DNA from: Rhizobium sp. CF122
Lineage (GTDB): Bacteria; Pseudomonadota; Alphaproteobacteria; Rhizobiales; Rhizobiaceae
DNA length: 64,000 nucleotides
Assembly: GCF_000282035.1 (NCBI RefSeq)
Contig: NZ_AKKA01000073.1
Location: forward strand, 62,001-126,000
Reading direction: 5' to 3'
Shown: positions 26,229-35,383 of the stretch, piece by piece
How positions within the stretch are numbered: position 1 is the first letter of the stretch
Layout: the number at the start of each line of letters is the position of its first letter
The notes under the pieces: model-generated
Told to the model about the DNA's origin: nothing
The model's input: only the letters and a program-made list of their open reading frames with translations
Database searches by the model: none
Translations under genes and position numbers: made by a program

Positions 26229-28289
26229 TTAGCGCCACATGCCGCGCATGCGTGCACCAACATCGACACGTACCTGTCGCGCCTGATGCGACGCGCCGCC
26301 ATCGGTTCTGGCCTGCGGCCAGCCGACCACCTCGAAGAACTGCAGCAGTGTCGCCGGGATGAAGCGGGTGCGCGACGCATAGACATGCCGGTCGCCCTGG
26401 GCGTTCTGGCCGTGCGTGAAGAAGCGCTGCGGCACGACAAGATCGAGATTGTCCTTGGCGCGGGTCATGGCGACGTAGAGCAGTCGCCGCTCCTCCTCGA
26501 TCTCGGCGCGGGTTCCAACGGCGAGGTCGGATGGGATGCAGCCATCGACGACGTTCAGCATGAACACTCGCGTCCATTCCTGCCCCTTGGCGGAATGGAT
26601 CGTGGAGAGGATTAGATAGTCGTCATCGAGCAGTGGCACGCCGGCCTGATCGCTGGTCGCATCCGGCGGGTCGAGCGTCAGTTCGGTCAGGAAGCGCTCG
26701 CGGGAAGGATAACCGCCGGCGATCTGCTCGAGTTGCAGAAGGTCGGCCTGGCGGGTCGAGGCATCCTCGTGTAGGCGTTCTAGATGCGGCGAATACCACT
26801 CGCGCACGAGGCCGATCTCCGCCGGCCAACCGGCCTTGCCTGTCTTCACCTCCTGCAGCATCGCAACGAAGGCCGTCCAATCCTCGCCGGAACGGGGCGG
26901 AGCCGGCAGTTCGGCAAGCACCTGAATCGGGCTCGCATTCGCTGCCATCTGGTCGACGACGCGCTGCGCGGTCGAAGGGCCGACGCCCGGAAGCAGTTGC
27001 ATCAGCCTGAAGCCGGCGACGCGGTCGCGCGGATTCTGTGCGAAGCGCAGGGCGGCCAGCATGTCCTTCACATGCGCGCTGTCGAGGAACTTCAGCCCGC
27101 CGAATTTCACGAAAGGAATGTTGCGGCGGGTAAGCTCCACTTCGAGCGCGCCGCTATGATGGGAGGCGCGGAAAAGCACCGACTGCTGCTTGAGCTTCAC
27201 GCCTTCTTCGCGATTCTCCAGCACCTTGTCCGCAACATATCGCGCTTGGTCGGCTTCGTCGCGCACGGTGACGAGCCTTGGACGTTGGGCCGACTGGCGC
27301 TCCGTCCAGAGGTTCTTGGTGAAGCGTTCCGAGGCAAGATCGATGACTGCGTTGGCCGCTGCGAGGATCGTCTGGGTCGAGCGGTAGTTACGATCGAGCG
27401 TGATGATATTGGCCGACGGGCTGAACGCCGAGGGGAAGTCGAGGATGTTGCGCACGGTGGCTGCGCGAAAGGAATAGATCGACTGCGCATCGTCGCCGAC
27501 GACGGTCAGGCCTTGCCCGCCGGGCTTCAATGCGAGCAGGATCGATGCCTGCAGGCGGTTCGTATCCTGGTACTCGTCGACCAGTACATGATCGAAACGG
27601 CTGCCGATATCGTCCGCGATGATCGGCTCGCTGACCATCTGCGCCCAGTAGAGGAGCAGATCGTCATAATCGAGAATGTTCTGGTTCTGCTTGGCTTCGA
27701 CATAGGCGCCGAAGAGCTCCCGCAACTGATTTTCCCAAGCCGAACACCAGGGAAAGGCGTCGCGCAGCACTAGGCTGAGCTCGCTTTCCGAATTGACCAC
27801 GCGCGAATAGATCGCAAGGCAGGTGCCCTTCGTCGGAAATCGGCTCTCCATCTTCGAGAAACCCAGCTCGTGCCGGATGAGGTTCATAAGATCGGCGCTG
27901 TCTTCGCGATCGTGGATGGTGAAGGCGGGGTCGATGCCGATCTGCTCGGCATACTCACGCAGGAGCCGAGCCCCAATCCCGTGAAACGTCCCGCTCCAGG
28001 CAAGCGCATCCGCCATGATGCCGGAATTGCTGCCCAGCACCTGGGCGCAGATGCGCTCGACGCGGCGCGCCATCTCGGCGGCTGCACGCCGGGAAAACGT
28101 CATCAGCAGGATCCGGCGCGGATCGGCGCCCTTGACGATCAGGTGGGCAACGCGGTGCGCCAGCGTGTTCGTCTTTCCCGATCCGGCACCGGCCATGACG
28201 AGCAGCGGCCCGGCAACATGGGTGCCATCAGTGAGCGTGCCGTATTCGACGGCCGCGCGCTGCTGGGGATTGAGCTTTTCAAGATACAT
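26229..28289 (-). CDS. UvrD/PcrA/Rep-family ATP-dependent DNA helicase
   Basis: 686 residues, superfamily 1A. Motif I (Walker A) is MAGAGSGKTNTLAHR; motif Ia, LLMTFSRRAAAEMARR; motif II, VLVDEYQDTNRLQ; motif III, VVGDDAQSIYSFRAA; motif V/VI region, LSTIHSAKGQEWTRVF and LLYVAMTRAKDNLDL. It should move 3' to 5' on DNA in repair or replication restart. It is shorter than a second-copy UvrD would be in some rhizobia and may be an accessory paralogue rather than the main uvrD. It is a single gene; the neighbour upstream is a lipoprotein. Confidence 0.92.
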   Translation of the reverse strand: MYLEKLNPQQRAAVEYGTLTDGTHVAGPLLVMAGAGSGKTNTLAHRVAHLIVKGADPRRILLMTFSRRAAAEMARRVERICAQVLGSNSGIMADALAWSGTFHGIGARLLREYAEQIGIDPAFTIHDREDSADLMNLIRHELGFSKMESRFPTKGTCLAIYSRVVNSESELSLVLRDAFPWCSAWENQLRELFGAYVEAKQNQNILDYDDLLLYWAQMVSEPIIADDIGSRFDHVLVDEYQDTNRLQASILLALKPGGQGLTVVGDDAQSIYSFRAATVRNILDFPSAFSPSANIITLDRNYRSTQTILAAANAVIDLASERFTKNLWTERQSAQRPRLVTVRDEADQARYVADKVLENREEGVKLKQQSVLFRASHHSGALEVELTRRNIPFVKFGGLKFLDSAHVKDMLAALRFAQNPRDRVAGFRLMQLLPGVGPSTAQRVVDQMAANASPIQVLAELPAPPRSGEDWTAFVAMLQEVKTGKAGWPAEIGLVREWYSPHLERLHEDASTRQADLLQLEQIAGGYPSRERFLTELTLDPPDATSDQAGVPLLDDDYLILSTIHSAKGQEWTRVFMLNVVDGCIPSDLAVGTRAEIEEERRLLYVAMTRAKDNLDLVVPQRFFTHGQNAQGDRHVYASRTRFIPATLLQFFEVVGWPQARTDGGASHQARQVRVDVGARMRGMWR

Positions 28290-28370
28290 TCAGCCGTCCG
28301 GTTGCTTCGGCGGAGAATCGCACCGCGGAAATATTCGACGTTCCTTGAATGTTCTCGAAGGGCGCCGCTG

Positions 28371-28649
28371 TCAAGAACCGTTTCGTGAGGGGAAATCGGG
28401 CACGATAACACGTCGGGTCAGCTTCAGGGTGCGATCCGGCTGGAGGATATAGGTTTCCTTAACCCTGCTGCCGGTCGAGTCGTAGAAGGAATTGTAGATG
28501 ACACTGCCGGGCGGCGATTTCGTCAGCTTCGTGCGCGGTTGTCCGCCATAGGTGATGCTGCCCGGGATCGGCTGTACCTCGGTCGAACTGTCCGTGGTGC
28601 AGCCCGATAGCATCGCGACCGATAGAATTGTCGGAAGCAGAACTTTCAT
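28371..28649 (-). CDS. Small predicted lipoprotein
   Basis: 92 residues with a signal peptide and lipobox: MKVLLPTILSVAMLSGCTTDSS, in which Cys17 would be lipidated. The mature part is short (about 75 residues), with a beta-rich look (GSITYGGQPRTKLTKSPPGSVIYN). A ribosome site (TAGGGGTTG) precedes the ATG. No family recognised. It stands alone between the helicase gene (minus) and the BON gene (plus). Confidence 0.75.
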   Translation of the reverse strand: MKVLLPTILSVAMLSGCTTDSSTEVQPIPGSITYGGQPRTKLTKSPPGSVIYNSFYDSTGSRVKETYILQPDRTLKLTRRVIVPDFPSRNGS

Positions 28650-28758
28650 CGTTGCAACCCCTACCCTAAACCGTTGGTATATATGGCCCTCTAAGTCGAG
28701 ACGCCAAGTAGCGTGCGATGGCCTCTGCGAGATTCGTCAAAGTATAGCTTGATGCAGT

Positions 28759-28783
28759 GCAACTAAAACTCCCCTGTGGCGTT
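28759..28783 (+). promoter_or_regulatory. EcfG/RpoE2-like promoter candidate upstream of the BON gene
   Basis: GCAAC (28759-28763), 16 bases, CGTT (28780-28783) differs by one base from the alphaproteobacterial general-stress consensus GGAAC-N16/17-CGTT, and ends 34 bases before ATG 28818. BON-domain proteins are frequent members of the general stress regulon. Confidence 0.4.
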
Positions 28784-28817
28784 AGTCAGTAACTGGTTTC
28801 GCCACACGGAGGCGATC

Positions 28818-29081
28818 ATGGTGCTTCGATTTCAGGCGACGGAAGATCACGGTGACGCCTGCGGGCAAGGCCACAGCGTCGCATCAACCCGCGCCTCGGT
28901 CGAAAGCGCCCTCAGCGCCGCCGATGACATTGATAGCAGCGAAATCGTCGTGTCGATCCTCGGACCTTACGTCGTTCTTGAGGGATTCGTCCGGCACAAA
29001 GGCCATGTCGAGCGGGCCGTTGAGATAGCTGAAGACGTCGTGGGGAAGGGCTATGTCCGCAGCCGGATGTTGCGACGTTAG
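28818..29081 (+). CDS. BON-domain protein
   Basis: 87 residues. The BON (OsmY/HMP_phospholipid-binding) pattern is visible as TRASVESALSAADDIDSSEIVVSILGPYVVLEGFVRHKGHVERAVEIAEDVVGKGYV, in which short helices and strands end in the typical glycine and the VxLxG motif. BON proteins bind envelope membranes and are stress-linked. There is no signal peptide, which is unusual for a periplasmic BON protein. ATG 28818 follows CGGAGG. A possible general-stress promoter lies upstream. Confidence 0.75.
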   Translation: MVLRFQATEDHGDACGQGHSVASTRASVESALSAADDIDSSEIVVSILGPYVVLEGFVRHKGHVERAVEIAEDVVGKGYVRSRMLRR

Positions 29082-29246
29082 CCGGGCTACCCAAATATAA
29101 TACTTAAAACTCATCAGTTTTGGCGCACACATACAGCATGCAGCTGTGCACATGGAAGCGTTCACCTACCGCCATGTAAAATCATACAATTTAGCTAAAT
29201 CGAAAATACGACGAGTTAACTGTGCGAAAGTAGTAGCGGCGGCACT

Positions 29247-29272
29247 GGAACTAAAAACGCTTTTCATTAGTT
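29247..29272 (+). promoter_or_regulatory. EcfG/RpoE2-like promoter candidate
   Basis: GGAAC (29247-29251), 17 bases, then AGTT (29269-29272) approximates the general-stress consensus GGAAC-N16/17-CGTT, with the first base of the -10 box changed. It lies 31 bases before ATG 29304. Confidence 0.45.
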
Positions 29273-29303
29273 AATGCTTGTAATCAAAACACGGGAGAAG
29301 CGC

Positions 29304-29561
29304 ATGCAAAGACTTCTTCGACTGGGAGTGCCGGCGTTCGCGCTGGCAATAGGGACCTTTATCACGCCAGCTTCGGCTTCGCTCGAGATCACGAGCGACT
29401 ATTCCGCTCTGCCGCAGGATGAGATGGCGATGAACGAATATACTGGGCCGGTGTCCTGCACCGCGCCGACAACGCATTATGTTCCATCCTTCATTCGGTC
29501 TTTTGACGGCACCATTATCGGCGTCGGCTACCTCGAAGTGCAGAGTGACGGTCGCTGTTGA
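29304..29561 (+). CDS. Small secreted or periplasmic protein
   Basis: 85 residues with a typical Sec signal peptide: MQRLLRLGVPAFALAIGTFITPASAS, probable cleavage after ASA. The mature domain is about 60 residues, contains two cysteines (VSCTAPT and the C-terminal RC) that could form a disulfide, and is acidic. No family recognised. ATG 29304 follows GGGAGAAG. A general-stress-type promoter lies just upstream. Confidence 0.7.
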   Translation: MQRLLRLGVPAFALAIGTFITPASASLEITSDYSALPQDEMAMNEYTGPVSCTAPTTHYVPSFIRSFDGTIIGVGYLEVQSDGRC

Positions 29562-29713
29562 TCGTCCCCGTTTCGTTTGGAATTCTATGAAATAGGGTAG
29601 CCAAGATCGCGCTCGCCCAGGCAGGGCCGATCAACTTTTCTGGTTGTGCGTTGTGCGTTGCAGCACATTGCGTTAGCTTCCGCGAAGCTGAGCCTCAACC
29701 AGAAGGATACCCG

Positions 29714-30862
29714 ATGATCATTGAGAGCAAGCGGATCGGATGCCTCGACGGGCTGCGTGGTCTAGCCGCCCTTTGGGTGCTCGTGGGCCACAGCCTGCAA
29801 CTGACAGGCTGGCACCTTCCGATCCTTTCGTCGCCGGATTTGGGCGTTGACCTCTTCATTATGCTGTCCGGCTTCCTGATGGTCTTTCACTATCAGCTGC
29901 GCGAGACAGCCAATCCCTGGGAGAAACCGTCCACCTGGTTCGGCTTCTGGATGAAGCGCTTCTTCCGCATCGCGCCGCTCTATTATGTGATGCTGTGCAT
30001 CGCGCTGCTGTTGGGCCCGCAGCTCTATGAGAGCCGCATGGTCATTGACACCTTCCTCGCGCATGGTCCGCAGTTGCCTGAGCGCTATCTGGATGGCAGC
30101 CTGCGCAATCTCCTTATCCATGCAAGCTTTCTATTTGGGCTGCATCCGGCCTACGCGTTCCGCACGCCGTTGCCGGATTGGAGCCTTGGCCTGGAGATGC
30201 AGTTTTATGCGGCCTTTCCGATTGTGATGCTGCTTTTGCGGAAAACCAGATGGCTGCCGGGCGCCGCCGTCATTGCGCTTGCTGCCTTTTTCATCGCCAA
30301 GGCTATCCAGGCCGCGCATGTCGATTTTCCGATGCCGTCTTTCCTACCGCTGAAAATGCACGTCTTCCTGTGCGGTATGTTGATCGCCAACGGCTTGTTC
30401 GTGTCGCAGCGGCAAACCATCATGAATGGCTTGCTTGCTGTCATTCTGGTGATGCTTCCGATTGGCGGGGACATGACCTCGACGAAGGTCGCTATCCGCG
30501 TGCTTCTCGTGATCGGCTTCTTCGCGCTGGTGCACTACCATCTGTTGCCTGGTCTTATTGGAAGGCTCGGCGACCGCGTTTCGTCAGTCATGGGAAACCG
30601 CTTCTGCCATTGGCTGGGCGAGCTTTCGTTCGGTGTCTACCTGATCCATCTGCTGCTGCTGCAGCCGATTGCCGCATTCATGATTAGGCATTTCGGGGCT
30701 GAGATTTCGGCGCCGGTGCGCTTTGCGATCGTCGTGGCCGCCCTCCTGCCGCTGGCCTATGCACTGGCTTACCTCGGTTTCACTCGCATCGAAGGGCCGG
30801 GCCAGAAGCTCGGGCGCAAAGTGTTGGACAAGATCGGGAAAAGACGTCTGAAGCCGGCGTGA
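29714..30862 (+). CDS. Acyltransferase 3 family membrane protein (OafA/ExoZ type)
   Basis: 382 residues with about 10 membrane helices and the Acyl_transf_3 signatures: CLDGLRGLAALWVLVGHS (catalytic His), DLGVDLFIMLSGFLMVFHY, WSLGLEMQFYAAFPIVML, and a late LGELSFGVYLIHLLLLQP. It would O-acetylate or otherwise acylate a surface or exported sugar, as ExoZ and NodX do in rhizobia. The start at 29714 follows AGAAGGAT; an upstream extension of 21 codons was set aside. No sugar-synthesis genes adjoin it, so the target is unknown. Confidence 0.88.
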   Translation: MIIESKRIGCLDGLRGLAALWVLVGHSLQLTGWHLPILSSPDLGVDLFIMLSGFLMVFHYQLRETANPWEKPSTWFGFWMKRFFRIAPLYYVMLCIALLLGPQLYESRMVIDTFLAHGPQLPERYLDGSLRNLLIHASFLFGLHPAYAFRTPLPDWSLGLEMQFYAAFPIVMLLLRKTRWLPGAAVIALAAFFIAKAIQAAHVDFPMPSFLPLKMHVFLCGMLIANGLFVSQRQTIMNGLLAVILVMLPIGGDMTSTKVAIRVLLVIGFFALVHYHLLPGLIGRLGDRVSSVMGNRFCHWLGELSFGVYLIHLLLLQPIAAFMIRHFGAEISAPVRFAIVVAALLPLAYALAYLGFTRIEGPGQKLGRKVLDKIGKRRLKPA

Positions 30863-30879
30863 GACGGCTTATTGCAATC

Positions 30880-30915
30880 GAGGCTCGTCTGCTTTCGCAG
30901 AGGGTGACGAGCCTC
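30880..30915 (+). terminator. Hairpin downstream of the acyltransferase gene
   Basis: GAGGCTCGTC and GACGAGCCTC form a perfect 10-bp stem, with a small inner TGC/GCA stem in the loop, 17 bases after the stop codon. No T-run follows. Confidence 0.5.
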
Positions 30916-31089
30916 TGACCATCATCATGATGGCTGCCGATGTTCTATTGAGAGACGTGCCTGAATGGCAATCAGCTTCCTCGCGGTGGTAACAGCAAGT
31001 GCGGCCAAGGGTTAACCAAAAATAAACTATCGCCCTATTCTGAGACAGGTTGTCGACAATCTGCCGGGGATCGGAGGAGGAACGCCCGA

Positions 31090-31332
31090 TCAATGGACCT
31101 TCAGTTTTGCTTCCTCTGCCGCCGCGACGAACTCCGCGCGAGCCTCCTCGACCGTCTTGCGGCCATCAAGAGCGGCTCTGCATGTGCTTCTTGCCTTCAG
31201 GTAACGCAATCCGCGAGCACTTGGCCAAAGGTCTGCCAGGCATTTCAGCGCGTCTAGAGGACCAAGGATCGTGCGCGCGCCCGTATTTTCAAATCCCACA
31301 TGAATAGGATCATTCCATTTCTCTGCGGCCAT
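31090..31332 (-). CDS. DUF982 family protein
   Basis: 80 residues matching the rhizobial DUF982 family: a beta-rich N-terminus (WNDPIHVGFENTGARTILGPLDALKCLADLWP), then the helical RAALDGRKTVEEARAEFVAAAEEA tail. Members are short, cytoplasmic, often multi-copy in Rhizobium genomes and of unknown function. GGAGGAG sits eight bases before ATG 31332. Confidence 0.8.
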   Translation of the reverse strand: MAAEKWNDPIHVGFENTGARTILGPLDALKCLADLWPSARGLRYLKARSTCRAALDGRKTVEEARAEFVAAAEEAKLKVH

Positions 31333-31641
31333 CGGCGTGCTCCTCCATTGCTTAGGCCAAAAACGTATAGATCAGCCTCCGTGTTCCTCCCGAAGGCCTC
31401 ATACTGAAGGCATTTTAGCGATATTTTCAGACCCCGCAAATGGGAAAACTCGTGCGCCGTGTGCCGGTCGACCGCTGTGTTCATGGGCCTCCCGTGTCTT
31501 CCGATCTTTCGCCCGCAAGGCGTTATCTCCCCTTGAGCGGTGACAGATCAGATGCCTGCACTTTTAACTGGCCGAATGCGGCGCTTTGTGCAACCATGGA
31601 GGCTCAACGTCAGTTAGCCCTATCAGCGTTGGAGATCGGAG
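31333..31641. other. Intergenic region, nothing supported
   Basis: The 309 bases hold the promoters of the two small divergent genes. Open frames on both strands overlap the flanking genes and lack their own ribosome sites; I rejected them. Confidence 0.4.
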
Positions 31642-31890
31642 ATGCAGGACCTCAAGCATGTGCTGAATGCGGAATGCCAGAAGTATGTGTCTCTGGTCGT
31701 ATCCATGCGAAGTGGTCAGCATCGATGGCTCGAAGTCGACGACGCCACGGGCAAGAAAGTGGACGTTACCGATGCGAAGCTTGCGACATTTGAGGAGACT
31801 GTCCGAACGCTGAGGCAGATGATCCAGGATCTCGATGCGTCGGACTATCTGTCATGCCGTCCGACGAAGGACTGGCACTTCGACGCCTGA
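31642..31890 (+). CDS. Small hypothetical protein, 82 residues
   Basis: MQDLKHVLNAECQKYVSLVVSM starts a soluble, acidic protein with a helix-rich ending (ATFEETVRTLRQMIQDLDASDYL). No family recognised. GGAGATCGGAG immediately before ATG 31642 supports the start. The frame avoids the rare codons and basic bias of the competing overlapping frame, so it is the better candidate here. Confidence 0.6.
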   Translation: MQDLKHVLNAECQKYVSLVVSMRSGQHRWLEVDDATGKKVDVTDAKLATFEETVRTLRQMIQDLDASDYLSCRPTKDWHFDA

Positions 31891-32036
31891 TGCAGGCATT
31901 ACGTCTTCAAGCCAACGACTTCGCGGGGTCCGCGAACCCTAGCGGAAGTTATAAAGCGATTCCGGATCTTAGCCGCCTGTTGATGTGAGTCCGCGCAGCG
32001 CGCGCGACGCAAGCTTCACGATGTGCGGTGTTCGCC

Positions 32037-32756
32037 CTACCGGTTCTGAAGAGCGGTTTCAGCGACTTTCCGGAGTTCGACATCCGCGTTGCTTTCGAGG
32101 GCATACGTGACCTCTTGATTGCTGAGCTTGGTATCAGAGCGGATCTTCAACCATGTGATCGCCGTCGTATCGACGTAGTCGGGGATCGGCTCCAATAGGT
32201 CTGGCTGTGTCAGAATACGCTTCAAAAGAATAGGACCCTTTGATGCGAGTTTCGGGGTGGCTTGCCAAATAGCGAGCGCTTTGCGGTCAGTCCTTATGAT
32301 GTACTCAAAAAGGTACATAACCCAAGAGTAATGACGGAGCTTGCCGCGCTTTGAATAGTATTTCACCATCAACTGGAACCACTTGCTCACAAGGTAATTT
32401 TGCGGCTCCGCAGCAAGAAAAGAAATGCCCATTGTCCGGCCGGGGTAACTGTCAGGAAATGCGAAAAATCCACTCTCCATCAACGGTGGCAGCCATTCGT
32501 CCAACGGTTTGACGCAAAAAGTCGTCGCGTCCACCCAAACCCCGCCATAGTCCCTCAGCAGTGCGACCCTGATTAAGTCCGCCCGCCACTGAATTTTGCG
32601 GTTGCTTTTGGGAGGTGGCACGTTGACGAATTCGGCCGCGTTTGCGTCGCTCAGGATTCTCACATCCCAAGATGGATTTTTCCTAATCCAGGTATCCACG
32701 GCATAGCGGACAATTGGCGGCGCTTGCTCTAGCGGCTTGTCCCAATACATCCACAC
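32037..32756 (-). CDS. Capsular-polysaccharide-type glycosyltransferase (Caps_synth family), probable 5' frameshift
   Basis: 239 residues. The donor-binding DxD-like motif lies in RDYGGVWVDATTFC, and the PSWDVRILSDANAAEF and DLIRVALLRDYGG blocks are typical of this family of sugar transferases. The first codon found is GTG 32756, but family members begin further upstream with a sequence like P(R/K)IVWMYW. The codons L-P-R-I-V before it are open back to a TAA. Adding one A to the AAAAA run at 32769-32773 would join an ATG (32779) reading M-P-K-K-L-P-R-I-V. The gene is AT-richer than neighbours, suggesting transfer. Confidence 0.75.
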   Translation of the reverse strand: MWMYWDKPLEQAPPIVRYAVDTWIRKNPSWDVRILSDANAAEFVNVPPPKSNRKIQWRADLIRVALLRDYGGVWVDATTFCVKPLDEWLPPLMESGFFAFPDSYPGRTMGISFLAAEPQNYLVSKWFQLMVKYYSKRGKLRHYSWVMYLFEYIIRTDRKALAIWQATPKLASKGPILLKRILTQPDLLEPIPDYVDTTAITWLKIRSDTKLSNQEVTYALESNADVELRKVAETALQNR

Positions 32757-32976
32757 TATGCGAGGTAGTTTTTAGGCATCGTTTCGATTGCATAGCGGGC
32801 ATTCGCGGAATGGAACTTCTTCTTTCCAACAAAACTGCGCCGTATCGAATGGGCTACTTTCTTCCAGATCAGAAATGCGTCAAATAAAAGCATGGATAAT
32901 CCCGGGGTCTCCTACAAAGGCAGGCTGCCCAGCAAAGCCGGAAAAGGTCGCGCTCTATGATTTCTTTAAGGAAAAC

Positions 32977-33051
32977 TGGTGCTGCCGAGTGGGATTGAAC
33001 CACCGACCTCACCCTTACCAAGGGTGTGCTCTACCACTGAGCTACGGCAGC
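32977..33051 (-). tRNA. tRNA-Thr (GGT)
   Basis: On the minus strand the acceptor arms GCTGCCG and CGGCAGC pair fully, followed by A and an encoded CCA. The D-arm reads GCTC-AGTGGTA-GAGC. The anticodon stem CACCC/GGGTG encloses TTGGTAA, giving anticodon GGT (Thr). The T-arm is TCGGTGGTTCAATCCCACTC-like. Cloverleaf complete. Confidence 0.95.
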
Positions 33052-33203
33052 GAGGACCAGACGCGCAACCGATGCGGCTGCATTGCGTGAACGGGGGGCC
33101 TATTGCCACAGCTTCATGATAAGCGCAAGCCGCAATTTCCATCTTTGTAGAGATTGAGGCCCGGCCACTTTTGAATTGTCGCAAATTCGGGTAAGCCTGC
33201 GGC

Positions 33204-33398
33204 ATGACCGAGAACACCAAAAAAGGCCAGCACAGCCGCAAAGCGGAGATCGAGCGCCAGGCCAACCTGCGCCGCGAGCGCGCCGCCGAAAAGCTTCGTG
33301 AAAATTTGTCCCGCCGCAAACAGCAGACCCGTGCGCGCCGATCGGGGCAAGCGGATGAGACGAATGGGCTGCCTGCCGCAAAAATGGACGAATCGTAA
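33204..33398 (+). CDS. Small highly basic conserved protein upstream of murA
   Basis: 64 residues, rich in Lys and Arg: KKGQHSRKAEIERQANLRRER and AAEKLRENLSRRKQQTRARR form a long charged helix. Similar small basic proteins accompany murA in Rhizobiales, in my recollection. Function unknown; nucleic acid or ribosome binding is possible but unproven. No strong ribosome site is visible before ATG 33204. Confidence 0.7.
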   Translation: MTENTKKGQHSRKAEIERQANLRRERAAEKLRENLSRRKQQTRARRSGQADETNGLPAAKMDES

Positions 33399-33501
33399 TG
33401 TTCCGTTCACGGCGAATTGAAGCCCCCGCTAATTTCGTCTAAACACCCGCATCTTTTTACAGACAGCCTTTCAGAAAGGCGGGCATCGCCCGTAAGCGCA
33501 C

Positions 33502-34794
33502 ATGGATCGTATTAGAATTGTCGGCGGTAATGAGCTTAACGGCATCATTCCGATTTCCGGCGCCAAGAATGCCGCCCTGCCGCTGATGATCGCCTCGCTG
33601 CTTACCAGCGATACACTGACGCTCGAGAACGTGCCGCATCTGGCTGATGTCGAGCTTCTGATGCGCATCCTCGGCAATCACGGCGTCGACGTTGCCGTCA
33701 ACGGCCGCCGCGAGCGCCAGGAAGACGCCTACTCGCGCACCATTCACTTTACCTGCCGCACCATCGTCGATACCACCGCTCCCTACGAGCTGGTATCCAA
33801 GATGCGCGCTTCCTTCTGGGTCATCGGCCCGCTTCTGGCGCGCGAAGGCCAGTGCCGCGTCTCGTTGCCGGGTGGCTGCGCCATCGGCACGCGCCCCGTC
33901 GATCTGTTCCTCGATGGCCTTGCGGCGCTGGGCGCGAACCTCGAGATCGACAGCGGCTACATCAACGCGACCGCACCGAAGGGTGGCCTGATCGGCGCAC
34001 GCTACACCTTCCCGAAGGTTTCGGTCGGCGCGACGCACGTGATGATGATGGCAGCGACGCTTGCCCGCGGCACAACGGTGATTGGCAACGCTGCCCGCGA
34101 GCCTGAGGTCGTCGATCTCGCCAACTGCCTGAACGCCATGGGCGCCAAGATCACGGGCGCCGGCACGAGTACGATCACGATCGAAGGCGTCACTTCGCTC
34201 TCCGGCGCGCGCCACCGCGTCCTGCCGGATCGCATCGAGACCGGCACCTACGCCATGGCGGTTGCGATGACCGGCGGCGATGTCACGCTCGAGAACACTG
34301 ATGCCGCGCTCCTCGACACGGCACTGGAAACGCTCCGCCGCGCCGGCGCTGAGATTTCGCCGACCAACAACGGCATGCGCATCCGCCGCAATGGTGCCGG
34401 CATCAAGCCGGTCGATATCGTCACCGACCCGTTCCCGGGCTTCCCGACCGACCTGCAGGCGCAGTTCATGGCGCTGATGACGCGCTCGACCGGCATCTCG
34501 CATGTCACCGAGACAATCTTCGAAAACCGCTTCATGCACGTGCAGGAACTGGCGCGTCTCGGCGCGAAGATCTCGCTGTCGGGTCAGACGGCGAAGATCG
34601 AGGGCGTGCCGCGGCTGAAGGGTGCGCCCGTCATGGCGACCGATCTGCGCGCTTCCGTTTCGCTCGTGATTGCCGGCCTTGCCGCTGAAGGCGAGACGAT
34701 GGTTTCCCGCGTCTACCACCTCGATCGCGGCTTCGAGCGCCTGGAAGAAAAGCTCACCCGCTGCGGCGCCATCGTCGAGCGCGTCAGCGAGTAG
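33502..34794 (+). CDS. murA: UDP-N-acetylglucosamine 1-carboxyvinyltransferase
   Basis: 430 residues, the usual MurA length. The N-terminus reads [26 protein letters not shown], with Lys of SGAKNA binding the substrate. Cys126 in [15 protein letters not shown] is the PEP-reactive, fosfomycin-sensitive cysteine. EPSP-type repeats continue to the C-terminal [14 protein letters not shown]. It performs the first committed step of peptidoglycan synthesis. It begins the housekeeping block murA to yacG. Confidence 0.97.
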   Translation: MDRIRIVGGNELNGIIPISGAKNAALPLMIASLLTSDTLTLENVPHLADVELLMRILGNHGVDVAVNGRRERQEDAYSRTIHFTCRTIVDTTAPYELVSKMRASFWVIGPLLAREGQCRVSLPGGCAIGTRPVDLFLDGLAALGANLEIDSGYINATAPKGGLIGARYTFPKVSVGATHVMMMAATLARGTTVIGNAAREPEVVDLANCLNAMGAKITGAGTSTITIEGVTSLSGARHRVLPDRIETGTYAMAVAMTGGDVTLENTDAALLDTALETLRRAGAEISPTNNGMRIRRNGAGIKPVDIVTDPFPGFPTDLQAQFMALMTRSTGISHVTETIFENRFMHVQELARLGAKISLSGQTAKIEGVPRLKGAPVMATDLRASVSLVIAGLAAEGETMVSRVYHLDRGFERLEEKLTRCGAIVERVSE

Positions 34795-34909
34795 CTAAAA
34801 GGGCGTCACTCACCCTTTGTCCCGGTTGCGCATTGCGTTGCCGCGCCTTATGTCCGTTGTCAGACGCATCGCCATTCCGGCGATGCATTGGCGATGGGGT
34901 TTTGCCTGA

Positions 34910-35347
34910 ATGACTGATCTGAGGCTCGTTGCACTTGATAGCGAGGATCTTGCCGTCGTCTCCGCGCATTTGCAGGATAGCGTCTTCAAGGTCGCCGATA
35001 TCGCCTGGTCGCCGCGCGAGGGTCAGTTCTCGGCTGCGGTCAACCGCTTCGTGTGGGAGGAAGCCGGCAAGAAGCGCAAGGGTTTCGAACGCCGCCGCGC
35101 GGCTGTCGTCTTCAAGCGCGTGCTTGCGGTGCGTTCGACTGGCATTGACCGCGAGGACCGCGACGAAGTCCTGTCGCTGCTTGCCATCCGCTTCGAGCAG
35201 AAAGGCGAGGGGCCGGAAGGCACGGTCGAGCTGGCGCTGTCAGGCGCGGCAACGATTGCGCTGGATGTCGAATGCATCGAGGTTCAGCTTGCGGATATCG
35301 GCGGGGCGTGGGAAACCGCATCCAAGCCGCGTCATCCCGGCGCTTGA
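34910..35347 (+). CDS. DUF2948 family protein
   Basis: 145 residues. The sequence MTDLRLVALDSEDLAVVSAHLQDSVFKVADIAW, with RFVWEEAGKKRKGFERRRAAVVFKRVL in the middle, matches the alphaproteobacterial DUF2948 family regularly found between murA and hisD. Function is unknown. It is soluble and has no recognised catalytic motif. ATG 34910 lies 115 bases after murA, and hisD starts 36 bases after its stop, so it is probably co-transcribed with hisD. Confidence 0.9.
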   Translation: MTDLRLVALDSEDLAVVSAHLQDSVFKVADIAWSPREGQFSAAVNRFVWEEAGKKRKGFERRRAAVVFKRVLAVRSTGIDREDRDEVLSLLAIRFEQKGEGPEGTVELALSGAATIALDVECIEVQLADIGGAWETASKPRHPGA

Positions 35348-35383
35348 GATCTGGTTCGTCTGTTATCAAAGAGGAATATCGCA

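Noticed and set aside
31440..31793. 117-codon frame overlapping the small gene at 31642
   Set aside because: The competing frame at 31642 has a proper ribosome site and more natural composition; this one starts without any.
33457..34719. Open frame antisense to murA
   Set aside because: MurA is full length and has its active-site cysteine; the antisense translation has no family features.
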